The position numbers were made by a program, and so were the translations under genes. From positions 62,001-126,000 of the forward strand of contig CALBKH010000085.1 in NCBI GenBank assembly GCA_937892955.1: a stretch of DNA of 64,000 nucleotides. Direction: 5' to 3'. Source of the stretch: an uncultured Alphaproteobacteria bacterium (GTDB lineage Bacteria; Pseudomonadota; Alphaproteobacteria; Rhizobiales; Ancalomicrobiaceae). Within the stretch, counting starts at the first letter, position 1, and each line of letters opens with the position of its first letter. Under the pieces are notes generated by a model, which had not been told where the DNA came from, made no database searches, and saw only the letters and a list, made by a program, of their open reading frames with translations. Below are positions 43,164 through 52,249 of this stretch, piece after piece.

Positions 43164-44165
43164 ATGGGCAGCATCGTCTTGGAAAAGGTCGAGAAGACCT
43201 TCGGGGAAGTGACCGTCATCCCGCCGATCGATCTCGAGATCGGCGACGGCGAGTTCACCGTGTTCGTCGGCCCTTCGGGCTGCGGAAAGTCGACGCTCCT
43301 GCGCCTCATCGCCGGGCTCGAGGACGTCTCCGCCGGCCGCGTCCTGATCGACGGGCGCGATGCCACCGACCTCGCGCCGGCCAAGCGCGGACTGTCGATG
43401 GTGTTCCAGTCCTACGCGCTCTATCCGCACATGAGCGTGCGCGCCAACATCGCCTTCCCGCTGAAGATGGCGGGCATGACGGCGCACGAGATCGACGCCA
43501 AGGTGACGGCGGCGGCGGCCACCCTCAACCTCACCGACTACCTCGATCGCAAGCCGAAGCAGCTCTCCGGCGGCCAGCGCCAGCGCGTCGCCATCGGTCG
43601 CGCCATCGTGCGCCAACCCTCGGCGTTCCTGTTCGACGAGCCGCTGTCCAATCTCGACGCGGCGCTCAGGGTGCAGATGCGGCTCGAGATCTCCGAGCTG
43701 CACCACCAGCTCGGCACCACCATGATCTACGTCACCCACGACCAGGTCGAAGCGATGACCATGGCCGACAAGATCGTGGTGCTGAACAAGGGCCGCATCG
43801 CCCAGGTCGGCTCGCCGCTCGACCTCTACCGTCGCCCCGACAACCTGTTCGTCGCCGGCTTCATCGGCTCGCCGAAGATGAATTTCGTCACCGGGCCGGT
43901 GGCGGCGGCGCACGGCGCCCACACCATCGGGGTGCGCCCCGAGCATCTGGCGATCTCGGCCGACGGCGGCGACTGGCCGGGCACGGTCGGCGTCGCCGAG
44001 CGGCTCGGCTCCGACACCTTCCTGCACGTCGACGCCGGCGACCTCGGCACCCTGACGGTGCGCGCCGGCGGCGACGTCGGCTTCCGCCACGGCGATCGGG
44101 TCGGTCTGACCCCCGATCCGGCCGCCATCCATCGCTTCGACGACAAAGGGATGGCGATCAGATGA
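43164..44165 (+). CDS. smoK: Polyol ABC transporter ATPase, SmoK/UgpC type
   Basis: A 333-residue ATPase of the MalK/UgpC family. Walker A is GPSGCGKSTLLRL, signature LSGGQRQRVAIGRAIV, Walker B FLFDEPLSNLDA, switch YVTHDQVEAM, then a C-terminal MOP-like domain with GVRPEHLAIS. It is close in sequence to the truncated ATPase at the window start. Its last bases overlap the smoS start. Confidence 0.92.
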   Translation: MGSIVLEKVEKTFGEVTVIPPIDLEIGDGEFTVFVGPSGCGKSTLLRLIAGLEDVSAGRVLIDGRDATDLAPAKRGLSMVFQSYALYPHMSVRANIAFPLKMAGMTAHEIDAKVTAAAATLNLTDYLDRKPKQLSGGQRQRVAIGRAIVRQPSAFLFDEPLSNLDAALRVQMRLEISELHHQLGTTMIYVTHDQVEAMTMADKIVVLNKGRIAQVGSPLDLYRRPDNLFVAGFIGSPKMNFVTGPVAAAHGAHTIGVRPEHLAISADGGDWPGTVGVAERLGSDTFLHVDAGDLGTLTVRAGGDVGFRHGDRVGLTPDPAAIHRFDDKGMAIR

Positions 44166-44935
44166 AACGGCTCGGGCACAAGTCGGTGCTGATCACCGGC
44201 GCCGCGCGCGGCATCGGCCGCGCTTTCGCCGAGGCCTATGTGCGGGAAGGGGCGACGGTCGCCATCGCCGACGTGAACGTCGAGCGCGCCGAGGCGACGG
44301 CGCGCGAGATCGGCCCAGCGGCCTGGGCGGTCCGCATGGACGTCTCCGATCAGGCGTCGATCGAGGCGGGCGTAGCCGCGGTCGAGGCCCGCACCGGCGG
44401 CCTCGACATCCTGGTCAACAACGCCGCCCTCTTCGACCTCGCCCCCGTCGTCGAGATCAGCCGCGAGAGCTACGACCGGCTCTTCGCCGTCAACGTCGCC
44501 GGCACGCTCTTCACCCTCCAGGCGGCGGCGAAATCGATGATCGGGCGCGGGCGCGGCGGCAAGATCATCAACATGGCGAGCCAGGCGGGACGGCGCGGCG
44601 AAGCGCTGGTGGCCGTCTACTGCGCCACCAAGGCGGCGGTGATCTCGCTCACCCAGTCGGCCGGGCTCGACCTGATCCGGCACCGGATCAACGTCAACGC
44701 CATCGCCCCCGGCGTCGTCGACGGCGAGCACTGGGACGGGGTCGACGCTCTCTTCGCCAGATACGAAAACCGGCCGCTCGGCGAGAAGAAGCGTCTCGTC
44801 GGCGAGGCGGTGCCCTATGGCCGCATGGGCACGGCGGAGGATCTCGTCGGCATGGCGATCTTCCTGGCCTCGGCCGAGAGCGATTACGTCGTCGCCCAGA
44901 CCTACAACGTCGATGGTGGCAACTGGATGAGCTGA
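44162..44935 (+). CDS. smoS: Sorbitol (L-iditol) 2-dehydrogenase, short-chain type
   Basis: A 257-residue NAD-dependent short-chain dehydrogenase oxidising D-sorbitol to D-fructose, also active on galactitol or L-iditol in close relatives. It has the nucleotide loop TGAARGIGRAFAE, NNAA near residue 85, a catalytic serine in NMASQAG, and the YCATK active-site pair. The ATGA overlap with smoK and its place before mtlK match Rhodobacter-type polyol operons. Confidence 0.92.
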   Translation: MKRLGHKSVLITGAARGIGRAFAEAYVREGATVAIADVNVERAEATAREIGPAAWAVRMDVSDQASIEAGVAAVEARTGGLDILVNNAALFDLAPVVEISRESYDRLFAVNVAGTLFTLQAAAKSMIGRGRGGKIINMASQAGRRGEALVAVYCATKAAVISLTQSAGLDLIRHRINVNAIAPGVVDGEHWDGVDALFARYENRPLGEKKRLVGEAVPYGRMGTAEDLVGMAIFLASAESDYVVAQTYNVDGGNWMS

Positions 44936-45002
44936 GGCCGAGATCGCGTGAGCCGGGGCGGCCTCGATCGCCCCCGCGGTCCCGGATCTCGTGGAGACGA
45001 AC

Positions 45003-46481
45003 ATGGTCATCGCACTCTCGTCGTCGACGCTGGACCGGCTTCCGGCCGGCGTCACCCGCCCGACCTACGCGCGAGGCGACCTGACGCCCGGCATCGTCCA
45101 TTTCGGCGTCGGCAACTTCCACCGCGCCCATCAGGCGGTCTATCTCGACCTGTTGATGAGCCGCGGCGAGGCGCTCGACTGGGGGATCGTCGGCGCCGGG
45201 GTGCGCCCCTCCGACGAGACCATGCGCGAGGCGCTGGCGTCCCAGGACTACCTCACGACCCTGGTCGAACTCGGCGGCGATCCGGCGGCGGTGCGGGTGA
45301 TCGGGCCGATGATCGACTTCATCCCGGTCGAGGACCGCGATCGGCTGGTGGCGACGCTCGCCTCGCCCGAGATCCGCATCGTCTCGCTGACCATCACCGA
45401 GGGCGGCTACTTCCTCGATTCGGCGAGCGGACGTTTCGACGCCGGCCATCCCGACATCGTCGCCGACGCCGCGGCGCCCGACCATCCGCGCACCGTGTTC
45501 GGCCTGATCCTGAAGGGGCTTCGCCGGCGTCGCGCGGCGGGGCTCGCGCCCTTCACCGTCATGTCCTGCGACAACATCCCCGGCAACGGCGAGGTGACGC
45601 GCCAGACGCTCGCCGGGCTGGCGCGGCTCACCGATCCCGCCTTCGCCGGCTGGGTGGAGGAGACGGTCGCCTTTCCGAACGGCATGGTCGACCGTATCAC
45701 CCCGGCGACCACGGAGCGCGAGCGGCAGGCGCTGGAGACCGATTTCGGCGTCCACGACAACTGGCCGGTGTTCTGCGAACCGTTCAAGCAGTGGGTGCTC
45801 GAGGACCGGTTCCCGCTCGGCCGGCCGGCCTTCGAGACGGTCGGCGTCACCTTCGTCGACCACGTCGCGCCGTGGGAATTGATGAAGATCCGCATCCTCA
45901 ACGGCGGACACGCGGCGATCGCCTATCCGGCGGCGTTGATCGGCGTCCATTTCGTTCACGACGCCATGGCCCATCCGTCGATCGCCGCCTTCCTCGACAA
46001 GCTCGAGACGAGCGAGATCGTGCCGATCGTGCCGCCGGTGCCGGACACCGACCTCGTCGCCTATTACCGGCTCATCGCGCAGCGCTTCGCCAACCCGAAG
46101 ATCGCCGACACGATCCCGCGGCTCTGCCAGGACGGCTCGAACCGCCAGCCGAAGTTCATCGTGCCGTCGCTGCGCGACCGCTTGGCGAAGGGGCTCGACG
46201 TCACCGGGCTGGCGCTCGTTTCGGCGGCGTGGTGCCGCTTCTGCGCCGGAACCGACGACGCCGGTCGGCCGATCCCGGTCGACGATCCGGCGGCGGAGCG
46301 GCTGCGGCCGCTGGCGGCGGCGGCGCGTGCCGAACCGACCGTCTTCCTCGACGGGCTCGGCGACGTCTTCGGCGACGTCGCCGACGCACCCGCTTTCCGC
46401 GAGCGGTTTTCCCGTCATCTTCGCGACCTGTGGGATCGCGGAACCCTCGCGGTTCTGACAGATTACGTCAGAGGCGACTGA
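45003..46481 (+). CDS. mtlK: Mannitol 2-dehydrogenase
   Basis: A 492-residue long-chain polyol dehydrogenase oxidising D-mannitol (often also D-arabitol or sorbitol) to the 2-ketose. The nucleotide-binding part holds IVHFGVGNFHRAHQAVYLD, and the active site lies in MKIRILNGGHAAIAYP with the conserved Lys, Asn and His. ATG 45003 has GGAG seven bases upstream; a GTG four codons earlier is possible. It follows smoS by 67 bases. Confidence 0.92.
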   Translation: MVIALSSSTLDRLPAGVTRPTYARGDLTPGIVHFGVGNFHRAHQAVYLDLLMSRGEALDWGIVGAGVRPSDETMREALASQDYLTTLVELGGDPAAVRVIGPMIDFIPVEDRDRLVATLASPEIRIVSLTITEGGYFLDSASGRFDAGHPDIVADAAAPDHPRTVFGLILKGLRRRRAAGLAPFTVMSCDNIPGNGEVTRQTLAGLARLTDPAFAGWVEETVAFPNGMVDRITPATTERERQALETDFGVHDNWPVFCEPFKQWVLEDRFPLGRPAFETVGVTFVDHVAPWELMKIRILNGGHAAIAYPAALIGVHFVHDAMAHPSIAAFLDKLETSEIVPIVPPVPDTDLVAYYRLIAQRFANPKIADTIPRLCQDGSNRQPKFIVPSLRDRLAKGLDVTGLALVSAAWCRFCAGTDDAGRPIPVDDPAAERLRPLAAAARAEPTVFLDGLGDVFGDVADAPAFRERFSRHLRDLWDRGTLAVLTDYVRGD

Positions 46482-46493
46482 CGGGACGAAGGC

Positions 46494-48779
46494 ATGGCTC
46501 GACATCTCTGCGCCGTCGACGTGGGGACGAGCAGCGCACGCGTCGGCATATTCGACGAACACGGTCGGATGGCGGCTTCGGCCGAACATCCGGTGCGGAT
46601 CCATCGACCGGCGCCCGACCACGCCGAGCACGACAGCGAGGACATCTGGGCGGCGGTCTGCGCCGCGACGCGCGCGGCGGTCATGGCGGCGGGGATCTCC
46701 GGCGACGCGGTGGCGGCGATCGCCTTCGACGCCACCTGCTCGCTGGTGGCGCGCGATGCCGACGGCCGACCGGTGTCGGTGTCGATCACCGGCGCGGATC
46801 GCTGGGACACGATCGTCTGGCACGATCATCGCGCCCTGGCCGAGGCGGACCAGTGCACCGCCACCGGTCATGCGGTTCTCGATCGGGTCGGTGGCGTCAT
46901 GTCGCCGGAGATGCAGACGCCGAAGCTGATGTGGCTGAAGCGACGCCTGCCGCAGGCTTGGGCCCGCATCGGCCACCTCTTCGATCTCGCCGATTTCCTC
47001 ACCTGGAAGGCGAGTGGTGCGACGGCGCGATCGCAGTGCACGCTCGGCTGCAAATGGGCCTACCTGCCGCACGAGGCCGAACCCTGGGCGCGGGATCATC
47101 TCGCCGCGGTCGGCCTCGACGACCTGACCGAACGCGGCGCGCTTCCCGCCCGGGCGGTGGCGCCCGGCACCGACCTCGGGCCGCTCACCGCGAAGGCGGC
47201 GCGCGAACTCGGCCTCTCCCCCGACTGCCGGGTCGGCGCCGGGCTCGTCGACGCCTATGCCGGCGCGCTGGCGCTGCTCGGCCCCTTCGGCCGGACGGCG
47301 AGCGAACTCGATCGCCGCGCGGCGTTGATCGCCGGAACGTCGAGCTGCGTCATGACTCTGTCACCGCGACCGATCGTCTTCGCCGGGAGCTGGGGTCCCT
47401 ATTTCGGTGCGATTCTTCCGGATCTGTGGGTGACGGAGGGTGGGCAGTCGGCCTCGGGGGCGCTGCTCGACCACGTCATCCGTCTGCACCGGGCCGGCGG
47501 CGAACCGACGCCGGATCTGGTCGAGCGGGTGATCCGCCGCATCGAGGACTCGAGGGCGCGCGACGGCGCGGCCTTCGCCGAGCGCCTGCACGTGCTGCCC
47601 GACTTCCACGGCAACCGCTCGCCGCTCGCCGACCCGCGCGCCCTCGGGGTCGTCTCGGGCCTCGACGTCGACGCGTCCTTCGACGGGCTGTGCGCCCTCT
47701 ATTGGCGCACCGGCGTGGCACTCGCTCTCGGCGTCCGTCACATCCTCGAGGCGATGCGCGCCGCCGGGCGGACGATCGATATCCTGCATCTGACCGGCGG
47801 GCATGCCCGCAACCCCCTTCTCGTCGAACTCTACGGCGACGTCACCGGTTGCGATGTCGTCGTCACCGGCGAAGACAACGCCATGCTGCGCGGCACCGCC
47901 ATGCTCGCCGCCTGCGCCGCCGGTCTCCACGACGGTCCGGCCGCCGCCGCCGAGGCGATGCGCGTCGGCGACACGGTGCGCGTGCCGGATCGACGGGCGA
48001 AGCGCCGTCACGACGTCGATTACGAGATCTTCCTCGCGCTGCATGCCCACCGCCGCGAGGTCGACCGGCTGGTCGAGCGGCGCGGATCGGGCGAACGTGC
48101 CGCCGCGCTTCTCGCCCGCCGACGACTGGTGATCTTCGACTGCGACGGGGTCGTGGTCGACAGCGAGCCGATCGCCCTCGCGGTGTTGAAGGCGCACATC
48201 GAGGACCGGGGCGCCACCGTCGACGACGCCGAACTCGCCGCCCGGACGCTGGGCCGCAGCGCCGCCGAGGCCTACGCCGGCATCCACGAGGCCTGGGGCG
48301 TGCGGATCGACGAAGCCGACGCGGTCGATCTGCAGGAGCGGCTGTTCGCGCGGTTCCGCAGCGAATTGACCGCGATCCCGGGCGTCGTGCGGCTGCTCGA
48401 TCGATTGGCGGCGCGGGGCATCGCCCATTGCCTGGCGTCGTCGAGTTCGCCGCACCGGCTCGATGTCGCGCTGACCGCGGCCGGTCTCGCCGATCGCTTC
48501 ACCGGATGCGTGTTCTCGGCGACGATGGTGGCGCGCGGCAAGCCGGCGCCCGACCTGTTTCTCCATGCGGCACGGACCATGGGCGTCGAGCCCGCCGACT
48601 GTGTGGTGATCGAGGACAGCGCCGTCGGCATCGAGGCGGCACAGCGGGCGGGAATGGCCGTGATCGGCTTCCTCGGCGGCGGCCACGCGGTCGGCGCCGA
48701 CTACGAAGCCCGTCTGCGTGCGGCCCGTCCTCGGGCGATCGTGACGAGCTTCGAGGATCTGGCGACGCTGATCGACTGA
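46494..48779 (+). CDS. Fusion of FGGY sugar kinase (D-ribulokinase-like) and HAD phosphatase
   Basis: A 761-residue protein joining two enzymes. Residues 1-540 are an FGGY kinase, with the opening CAVDVGTSSARVGIFDEHG, ATP-binding IAGTSSCVM, and the C-terminal LTGGHARNPLLVELYGDV, most like the D-ribulokinase/FGGY group rather than XylB. Residues 545-761 are a HAD subfamily IA hydrolase with all four motifs: IFDCDGVVVDSEP (nucleophile Asp549), SSSSPH, GKPAPDLFL and VVIEDSAVG. The frame runs through without stop, and no internal start with a ribosome site was noticed at the joint. Last gene of the polyol operon. It could phosphorylate a ketopentose while the HAD domain removes a toxic sugar phosphate; this pairing is inference. 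Confidence 0.9.
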   Translation: MARHLCAVDVGTSSARVGIFDEHGRMAASAEHPVRIHRPAPDHAEHDSEDIWAAVCAATRAAVMAAGISGDAVAAIAFDATCSLVARDADGRPVSVSITGADRWDTIVWHDHRALAEADQCTATGHAVLDRVGGVMSPEMQTPKLMWLKRRLPQAWARIGHLFDLADFLTWKASGATARSQCTLGCKWAYLPHEAEPWARDHLAAVGLDDLTERGALPARAVAPGTDLGPLTAKAARELGLSPDCRVGAGLVDAYAGALALLGPFGRTASELDRRAALIAGTSSCVMTLSPRPIVFAGSWGPYFGAILPDLWVTEGGQSASGALLDHVIRLHRAGGEPTPDLVERVIRRIEDSRARDGAAFAERLHVLPDFHGNRSPLADPRALGVVSGLDVDASFDGLCALYWRTGVALALGVRHILEAMRAAGRTIDILHLTGGHARNPLLVELYGDVTGCDVVVTGEDNAMLRGTAMLAACAAGLHDGPAAAAEAMRVGDTVRVPDRRAKRRHDVDYEIFLALHAHRREVDRLVERRGSGERAAALLARRRLVIFDCDGVVVDSEPIALAVLKAHIEDRGATVDDAELAARTLGRSAAEAYAGIHEAWGVRIDEADAVDLQERLFARFRSELTAIPGVVRLLDRLAARGIAHCLASSSSPHRLDVALTAAGLADRFTGCVFSATMVARGKPAPDLFLHAARTMGVEPADCVVIEDSAVGIEAAQRAGMAVIGFLGGGHAVGADYEARLRAARPRAIVTSFEDLATLID

Positions 48780-48802
48780 CGGCGCCATCGCTCGGCACCT
48801 CA

Positions 48803-48827
48803 TCCGCCGCGTCGGCATGTCGGCGGA
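48803..48827 (+). terminator. Hairpin after the polyol operon
   Basis: TCCGCCG and CGGCGGA with an 11-base loop, 24 bases after the fusion gene's stop. Possible terminator; there is no T-run. Confidence 0.35.
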
Positions 48828-48897
48828 CGGGACGCGGTCATTTCACCGGCAAAGTGCTCGAACTTTCGGCAAGCCCGTTTGTTGGCCGCTTTTGCGC

Positions 48898-48926
48898 TTG
48901 ACGGCGCCGGCGGCTCGGGATGAACT
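48898..48926 (+). promoter_or_regulatory. Predicted promoter of the GntR gene
   Basis: TTGACG (48898-48903) and TGAACT (48921-48926), spaced 17 bases. The transcript would start within the palindrome at 48930-48944. Confidence 0.4.
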
Positions 48927-48929
48927 GAA

Positions 48930-48944
48930 CCAATTCGAAATTGG
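48930..48944. promoter_or_regulatory. Palindromic operator before the GntR gene
   Basis: CCAATT and AATTGG around CGA, with a further ACCAAT half-site ten bases on (48950-48955). It overlaps the predicted transcription start and lies just before the ATG. This fits autoregulation by the GntR protein. Confidence 0.5.
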
Positions 48945-48957
48945 GCCGCACCAATCC

Positions 48958-49710
48958 ATGCACGACGACAGCGACAATTCCAATGCCGCCCTCGACCGTC
49001 TCCGGTCGCTCCTGCGCAGCGGCCGCTTCGAGAAGGGTACGCGGCTGCCGACGGAACGGACCCTCGCCGAAGAGCTCGGCGTGAGCCGCCGGTCGGTTCG
49101 CCGTGCCTTCGAGGTGTTGGAATCGGAGGGCATCGTCTGGCGCCGCCAGGGGTCGGGCACCTTCGTCGGCTCACGTCCGGCGGAGACGGAGGAACGTCTC
49201 GAGGTCCTGGTCGCGGACACCGATCCGATGGAGGTGATGGAGGTGCGCCTGCGGCTCGAGCCGCAGCTCGCCCAGCTCGCCGCCATGCGGGCGAAGCCCG
49301 AGGACATCCGCAGCATGTACGATCTAATCGGCAAGATCGGCGAATGCGCCGACGCCGATGCGCGCGAGCTGTGGGACGGCGCCCTGCATCGCAAGATCGC
49401 CCAGTGCGCCGGCAACAACCTGATGCTGGCTCTCTTCGACATGATGAACCGGGTGCGGCAGGACCTCGCCTGGCAGAAGATCCGCGAGCAGGCGCGCGTC
49501 GCGGCGCGCAGCCGCCCGATCACCCACGACCAGCATCTGACGATCGTCGACGCGATCGCGGCGCGCGATCCGCTGGGCGCCGGCGAGGCGATGCGCCGTC
49601 ACCTGCTCACCATCCAGGAGAACCTCGTGCGGGCGACCTCGCACGACGTCTTCACGGACCGACTCGTACGAGGGCCCGGACCGCAGTCCGAGCGCTCGGA
49701 GAACCGCTGA
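48958..49710 (+). CDS. GntR-family regulator, FadR subfamily (FCD domain)
   Basis: A 250-residue regulator with a winged-helix N-terminus (about residues 8-72: LRSLLRSGRFEKGTRLPTER, ELGVSRRSVRRAFEVLESEG) and an FCD effector domain starting near VMEVRLRLEPQLAQLAAM. ATG 48958 is the first in-frame start after a stop-free but non-homologous stretch. It is followed 19 bases later by the binding-protein gene and so shares or controls that operon. Confidence 0.88.
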   Translation: MHDDSDNSNAALDRLRSLLRSGRFEKGTRLPTERTLAEELGVSRRSVRRAFEVLESEGIVWRRQGSGTFVGSRPAETEERLEVLVADTDPMEVMEVRLRLEPQLAQLAAMRAKPEDIRSMYDLIGKIGECADADARELWDGALHRKIAQCAGNNLMLALFDMMNRVRQDLAWQKIREQARVAARSRPITHDQHLTIVDAIAARDPLGAGEAMRRHLLTIQENLVRATSHDVFTDRLVRGPGPQSERSENR

Positions 49711-49729
49711 GATCGAAGAGGAGAAGGGC

Positions 49730-51238
49730 ATGAAGAAAGCAGGACTTCTTGCGACGTTTCTGACCGGCGCGCTTTTCGCCGCCCCCGCCTTCGCCGCCGA
49801 CCTGAAGATCGGTCTGGCGGAGGACCCCGACATGCTCGACCCGGCACAGTCGCGCACCTTCGTCGGCCGCATCGTCTACACGGCGATGTGCGACAAGCTC
49901 GTCGACGTGACGCCGAACCTCGAGATCGTGCCGCAGCTCGCCACCGAATGGGCGTGGTCGGACGGCGACAAGGTGCTGACGATGAAGCTGCGCCCCGGCG
50001 TCAAGTTCCACGACGGCACGGCGATGGACGCCGAAGCGGTCGTCGCCACCATCAAGCGCAATCAGACGATGCCGGAATCGCGACGCAAGAGCGAGGTCGC
50101 CTCGATCGCCTCGGTCGAGGCGACGGGGCCGCTCGAGGTCAAGTTCACCCTCAAGCAACCGGACGCCACACTCCTCGCCCAGCTCTCCGACCGCGCCGGC
50201 ATGATCGTGTCGCCGAAGGCGGCGGCGGAACTCGGCGCCAACTTCTCCAGCAAGCCGGTGTGCGCCGGGCCGTTCGAATTCGTCGAGCGCGTCCAGCAGG
50301 ACCGCATCGTGCTGAAGAAGTTCGCCGACTACTGGAACAAGGACAACATCCACTTCGACAAGGTGACCTACCTGCCGATCGTCGACGCCACCGTGCGGCT
50401 CGCCAACCTGCGCGCCGGCGACCTCGACATGATCGAGCGCATGTCGCCGACCGACGCCGCCGTGGTGAAGAAGGACGCCAAGCTCGGCCTCGCCCAGGTC
50501 GTCAACCTCGGCTTCCTGTCGATCTACGTGAACGTCGGCCATGGCCCGCGCGCCGACACGCCGATGGGCAAGGACAAGCGGGTGCGGCAGGCGTTCTCGC
50601 TCGCCATCGACCGCGAGGCGCTGAACCAGATCGTCTACGAAGGCACCGCGCCGGCCGGCAACCAGCCGGTCGCGCCGACGAGCCCCTGGTACAATGCCAA
50701 GATCCCGGTGCCGGCCCGCGACGTCGCCAAGGCCAAGGCGCTGCTCAAGGCCGCCGGTCACGACCGGTTGGAGATCGAGATGCTGGTCTCCAACAGCCCG
50801 ATCGTCGTCCAGATGATGGAGGCGGTGCAGGCGATGGTGGCCGAGGCCGGTTTCGACGTGAAACTCAAGACCATGGAGTTCGCCACGCTCCTCAACGAGG
50901 AGACCGCCGGCAACTTCCAGATGGCGCGGACCGACTGGTCCGGCCGCGTCGATCCGGACGGCAACATCCACCAATTCGTCACCTGCAAGGGCGGCCTCAA
51001 CGAGGTGAAGTACTGCAACCCGAAGGTCGACGAGCTTCTGAACGCCGCCCGCGCCTCGGTCGACCTCAAGGTGCGCAAGGAGAAGTACGACGCGGCCGCC
51101 GCCATCCTCGACGACGACCTGCCCTACATCTACCTGGCGCATCAGTCGTGGCTGTGGGGCTTCGACAAGAAGGTGACCGGCTTCGTGCCCTCGCCCGACG
51201 GCATGATCCGTCTGACCGGCATGGCCAAGGCCAACTGA
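49730..51238 (+). CDS. Peptide/glutathione-type ABC transporter substrate-binding protein
   Basis: A 502-residue SBP family 5 protein. Signal peptide residues 1-22 (ending APAFAA) are followed by LKIGLAEDPDMLDPAQSRTF, LRPGVKFHDGTAMDAEAVV and CAGPFEFVERVQQDRIVLKK. Neighbouring gamma-glutamyltransferase suggests gamma-glutamyl peptides such as glutathione. The sequence alone does not fix the ligand. A GC-rich hairpin follows the stop. Confidence 0.88.
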   Translation: MKKAGLLATFLTGALFAAPAFAADLKIGLAEDPDMLDPAQSRTFVGRIVYTAMCDKLVDVTPNLEIVPQLATEWAWSDGDKVLTMKLRPGVKFHDGTAMDAEAVVATIKRNQTMPESRRKSEVASIASVEATGPLEVKFTLKQPDATLLAQLSDRAGMIVSPKAAAELGANFSSKPVCAGPFEFVERVQQDRIVLKKFADYWNKDNIHFDKVTYLPIVDATVRLANLRAGDLDMIERMSPTDAAVVKKDAKLGLAQVVNLGFLSIYVNVGHGPRADTPMGKDKRVRQAFSLAIDREALNQIVYEGTAPAGNQPVAPTSPWYNAKIPVPARDVAKAKALLKAAGHDRLEIEMLVSNSPIVVQMMEAVQAMVAEAGFDVKLKTMEFATLLNEETAGNFQMARTDWSGRVDPDGNIHQFVTCKGGLNEVKYCNPKVDELLNAARASVDLKVRKEKYDAAAAILDDDLPYIYLAHQSWLWGFDKKVTGFVPSPDGMIRLTGMAKAN

Positions 51239-51244
51239 CCGATC

Positions 51245-51275
51245 GGCGGGAGGGGAGATCCCCTCTCCTCCCGCC
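51245..51275 (+). other. Hairpin between binding-protein and permease genes (peptide operon)
   Basis: GGCGGGAG (51245-51252) and CTCCCGCC (51268-51275) with a partly paired interior. It occupies most of the 63-base gap and parallels the hairpin after smoE. Confidence 0.5.
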
Positions 51276-51301
51276 CCCCTCCGCCCGATCCGGAGTTCGC
51301 G

Positions 51302-52249
51302 ATGTACGCCTTCATTGCGCGACGACTGCTGCTGGCGATCCCGACGCTGCTGATCATCTCGCTCTTCGTCTTCTCGCTGCAGAAGCTGCTGCCGGGCGAC
51401 CCCGTCCTGGTGATGGCCGGCGAGGAGCGCGATCCGGCGGTGATCGAGGCGCTGCGCGAGAAGTATCACCTCAACGACCCGGTGCCGATGCAGTACCTCG
51501 CCTGGCTCGGCAACGCGCTCCAGGGCGACCTCGGCATCTCGCTGCGTACCAACCAGCCGGTATTGTCGCTGATCGCCGAGAAACTGCCGGTGACGCTGCA
51601 GCTGGCGGTGATGTCGATGACCTTCGCGCTGCTGCTCGGCATCCCGATGGGCATCCTGGCGGCGGTGAAGAAGAACACGGCGATCGACTATCTGGCCAGC
51701 GTTCTGGCGCTCTCGGGCCTGTCGGTACCGAACTTCTGGCTCGGCATCATGCTGATCCTGCTCGTTTCGGTGCAGCTCGGCTGGCTGCCGGCGTCGGGGT
51801 ATCAGCCGTTCTTCGTCGATCCGCTCCTGTCGCTCAAGACCATGCTGATGCCGTCCTTCGTGCTCGGCAACGCGCTCGCCGCCTCGATGATGCGGCACAC
51901 GCGGTCGTCGATGATCGGGGTGCTCAGTTCCGACTACATCCGCACCGCCCGCGCCAAGGGGCTCGCCGAACGGTCCGTCATCCTGTCGCACGCCTTGCGC
52001 AACGCCGTCCTGCCGATCGTCACCCTCAGCGCACTCCTCTTCGGCGAGCTCCTCGCCGGCGCGGTGCTCACCGAACAGATCTTCACCATCCCCGGTTTCG
52101 GCAAGCTGATCGTCGATGCGGTCTTCACCCGCGACTACGCCGTGGTCCAGGGCGTCGTGCTGTGCACCGCCTTCGGCTTCATCACCATGAACCTGATCGC
52201 GGACGTGCTCTACGTCCTGCTCAATCCGCGGATGAGGGCCTCGCTGTGA
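51302..52249 (+). CDS. Peptide ABC transporter permease, DppB/GsiC class
   Basis: A 315-residue permease with N-terminal helix FIARRLLLAIPTLLIISLFV, the PGDPVLVMAGEERD motif and the EAA loop YIRTARAKGLAERSVILSHA. Its stop overlaps the next permease start (GTGA). Confidence 0.92.
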   Translation: MYAFIARRLLLAIPTLLIISLFVFSLQKLLPGDPVLVMAGEERDPAVIEALREKYHLNDPVPMQYLAWLGNALQGDLGISLRTNQPVLSLIAEKLPVTLQLAVMSMTFALLLGIPMGILAAVKKNTAIDYLASVLALSGLSVPNFWLGIMLILLVSVQLGWLPASGYQPFFVDPLLSLKTMLMPSFVLGNALAASMMRHTRSSMIGVLSSDYIRTARAKGLAERSVILSHALRNAVLPIVTLSALLFGELLAGAVLTEQIFTIPGFGKLIVDAVFTRDYAVVQGVVLCTAFGFITMNLIADVLYVLLNPRMRASL

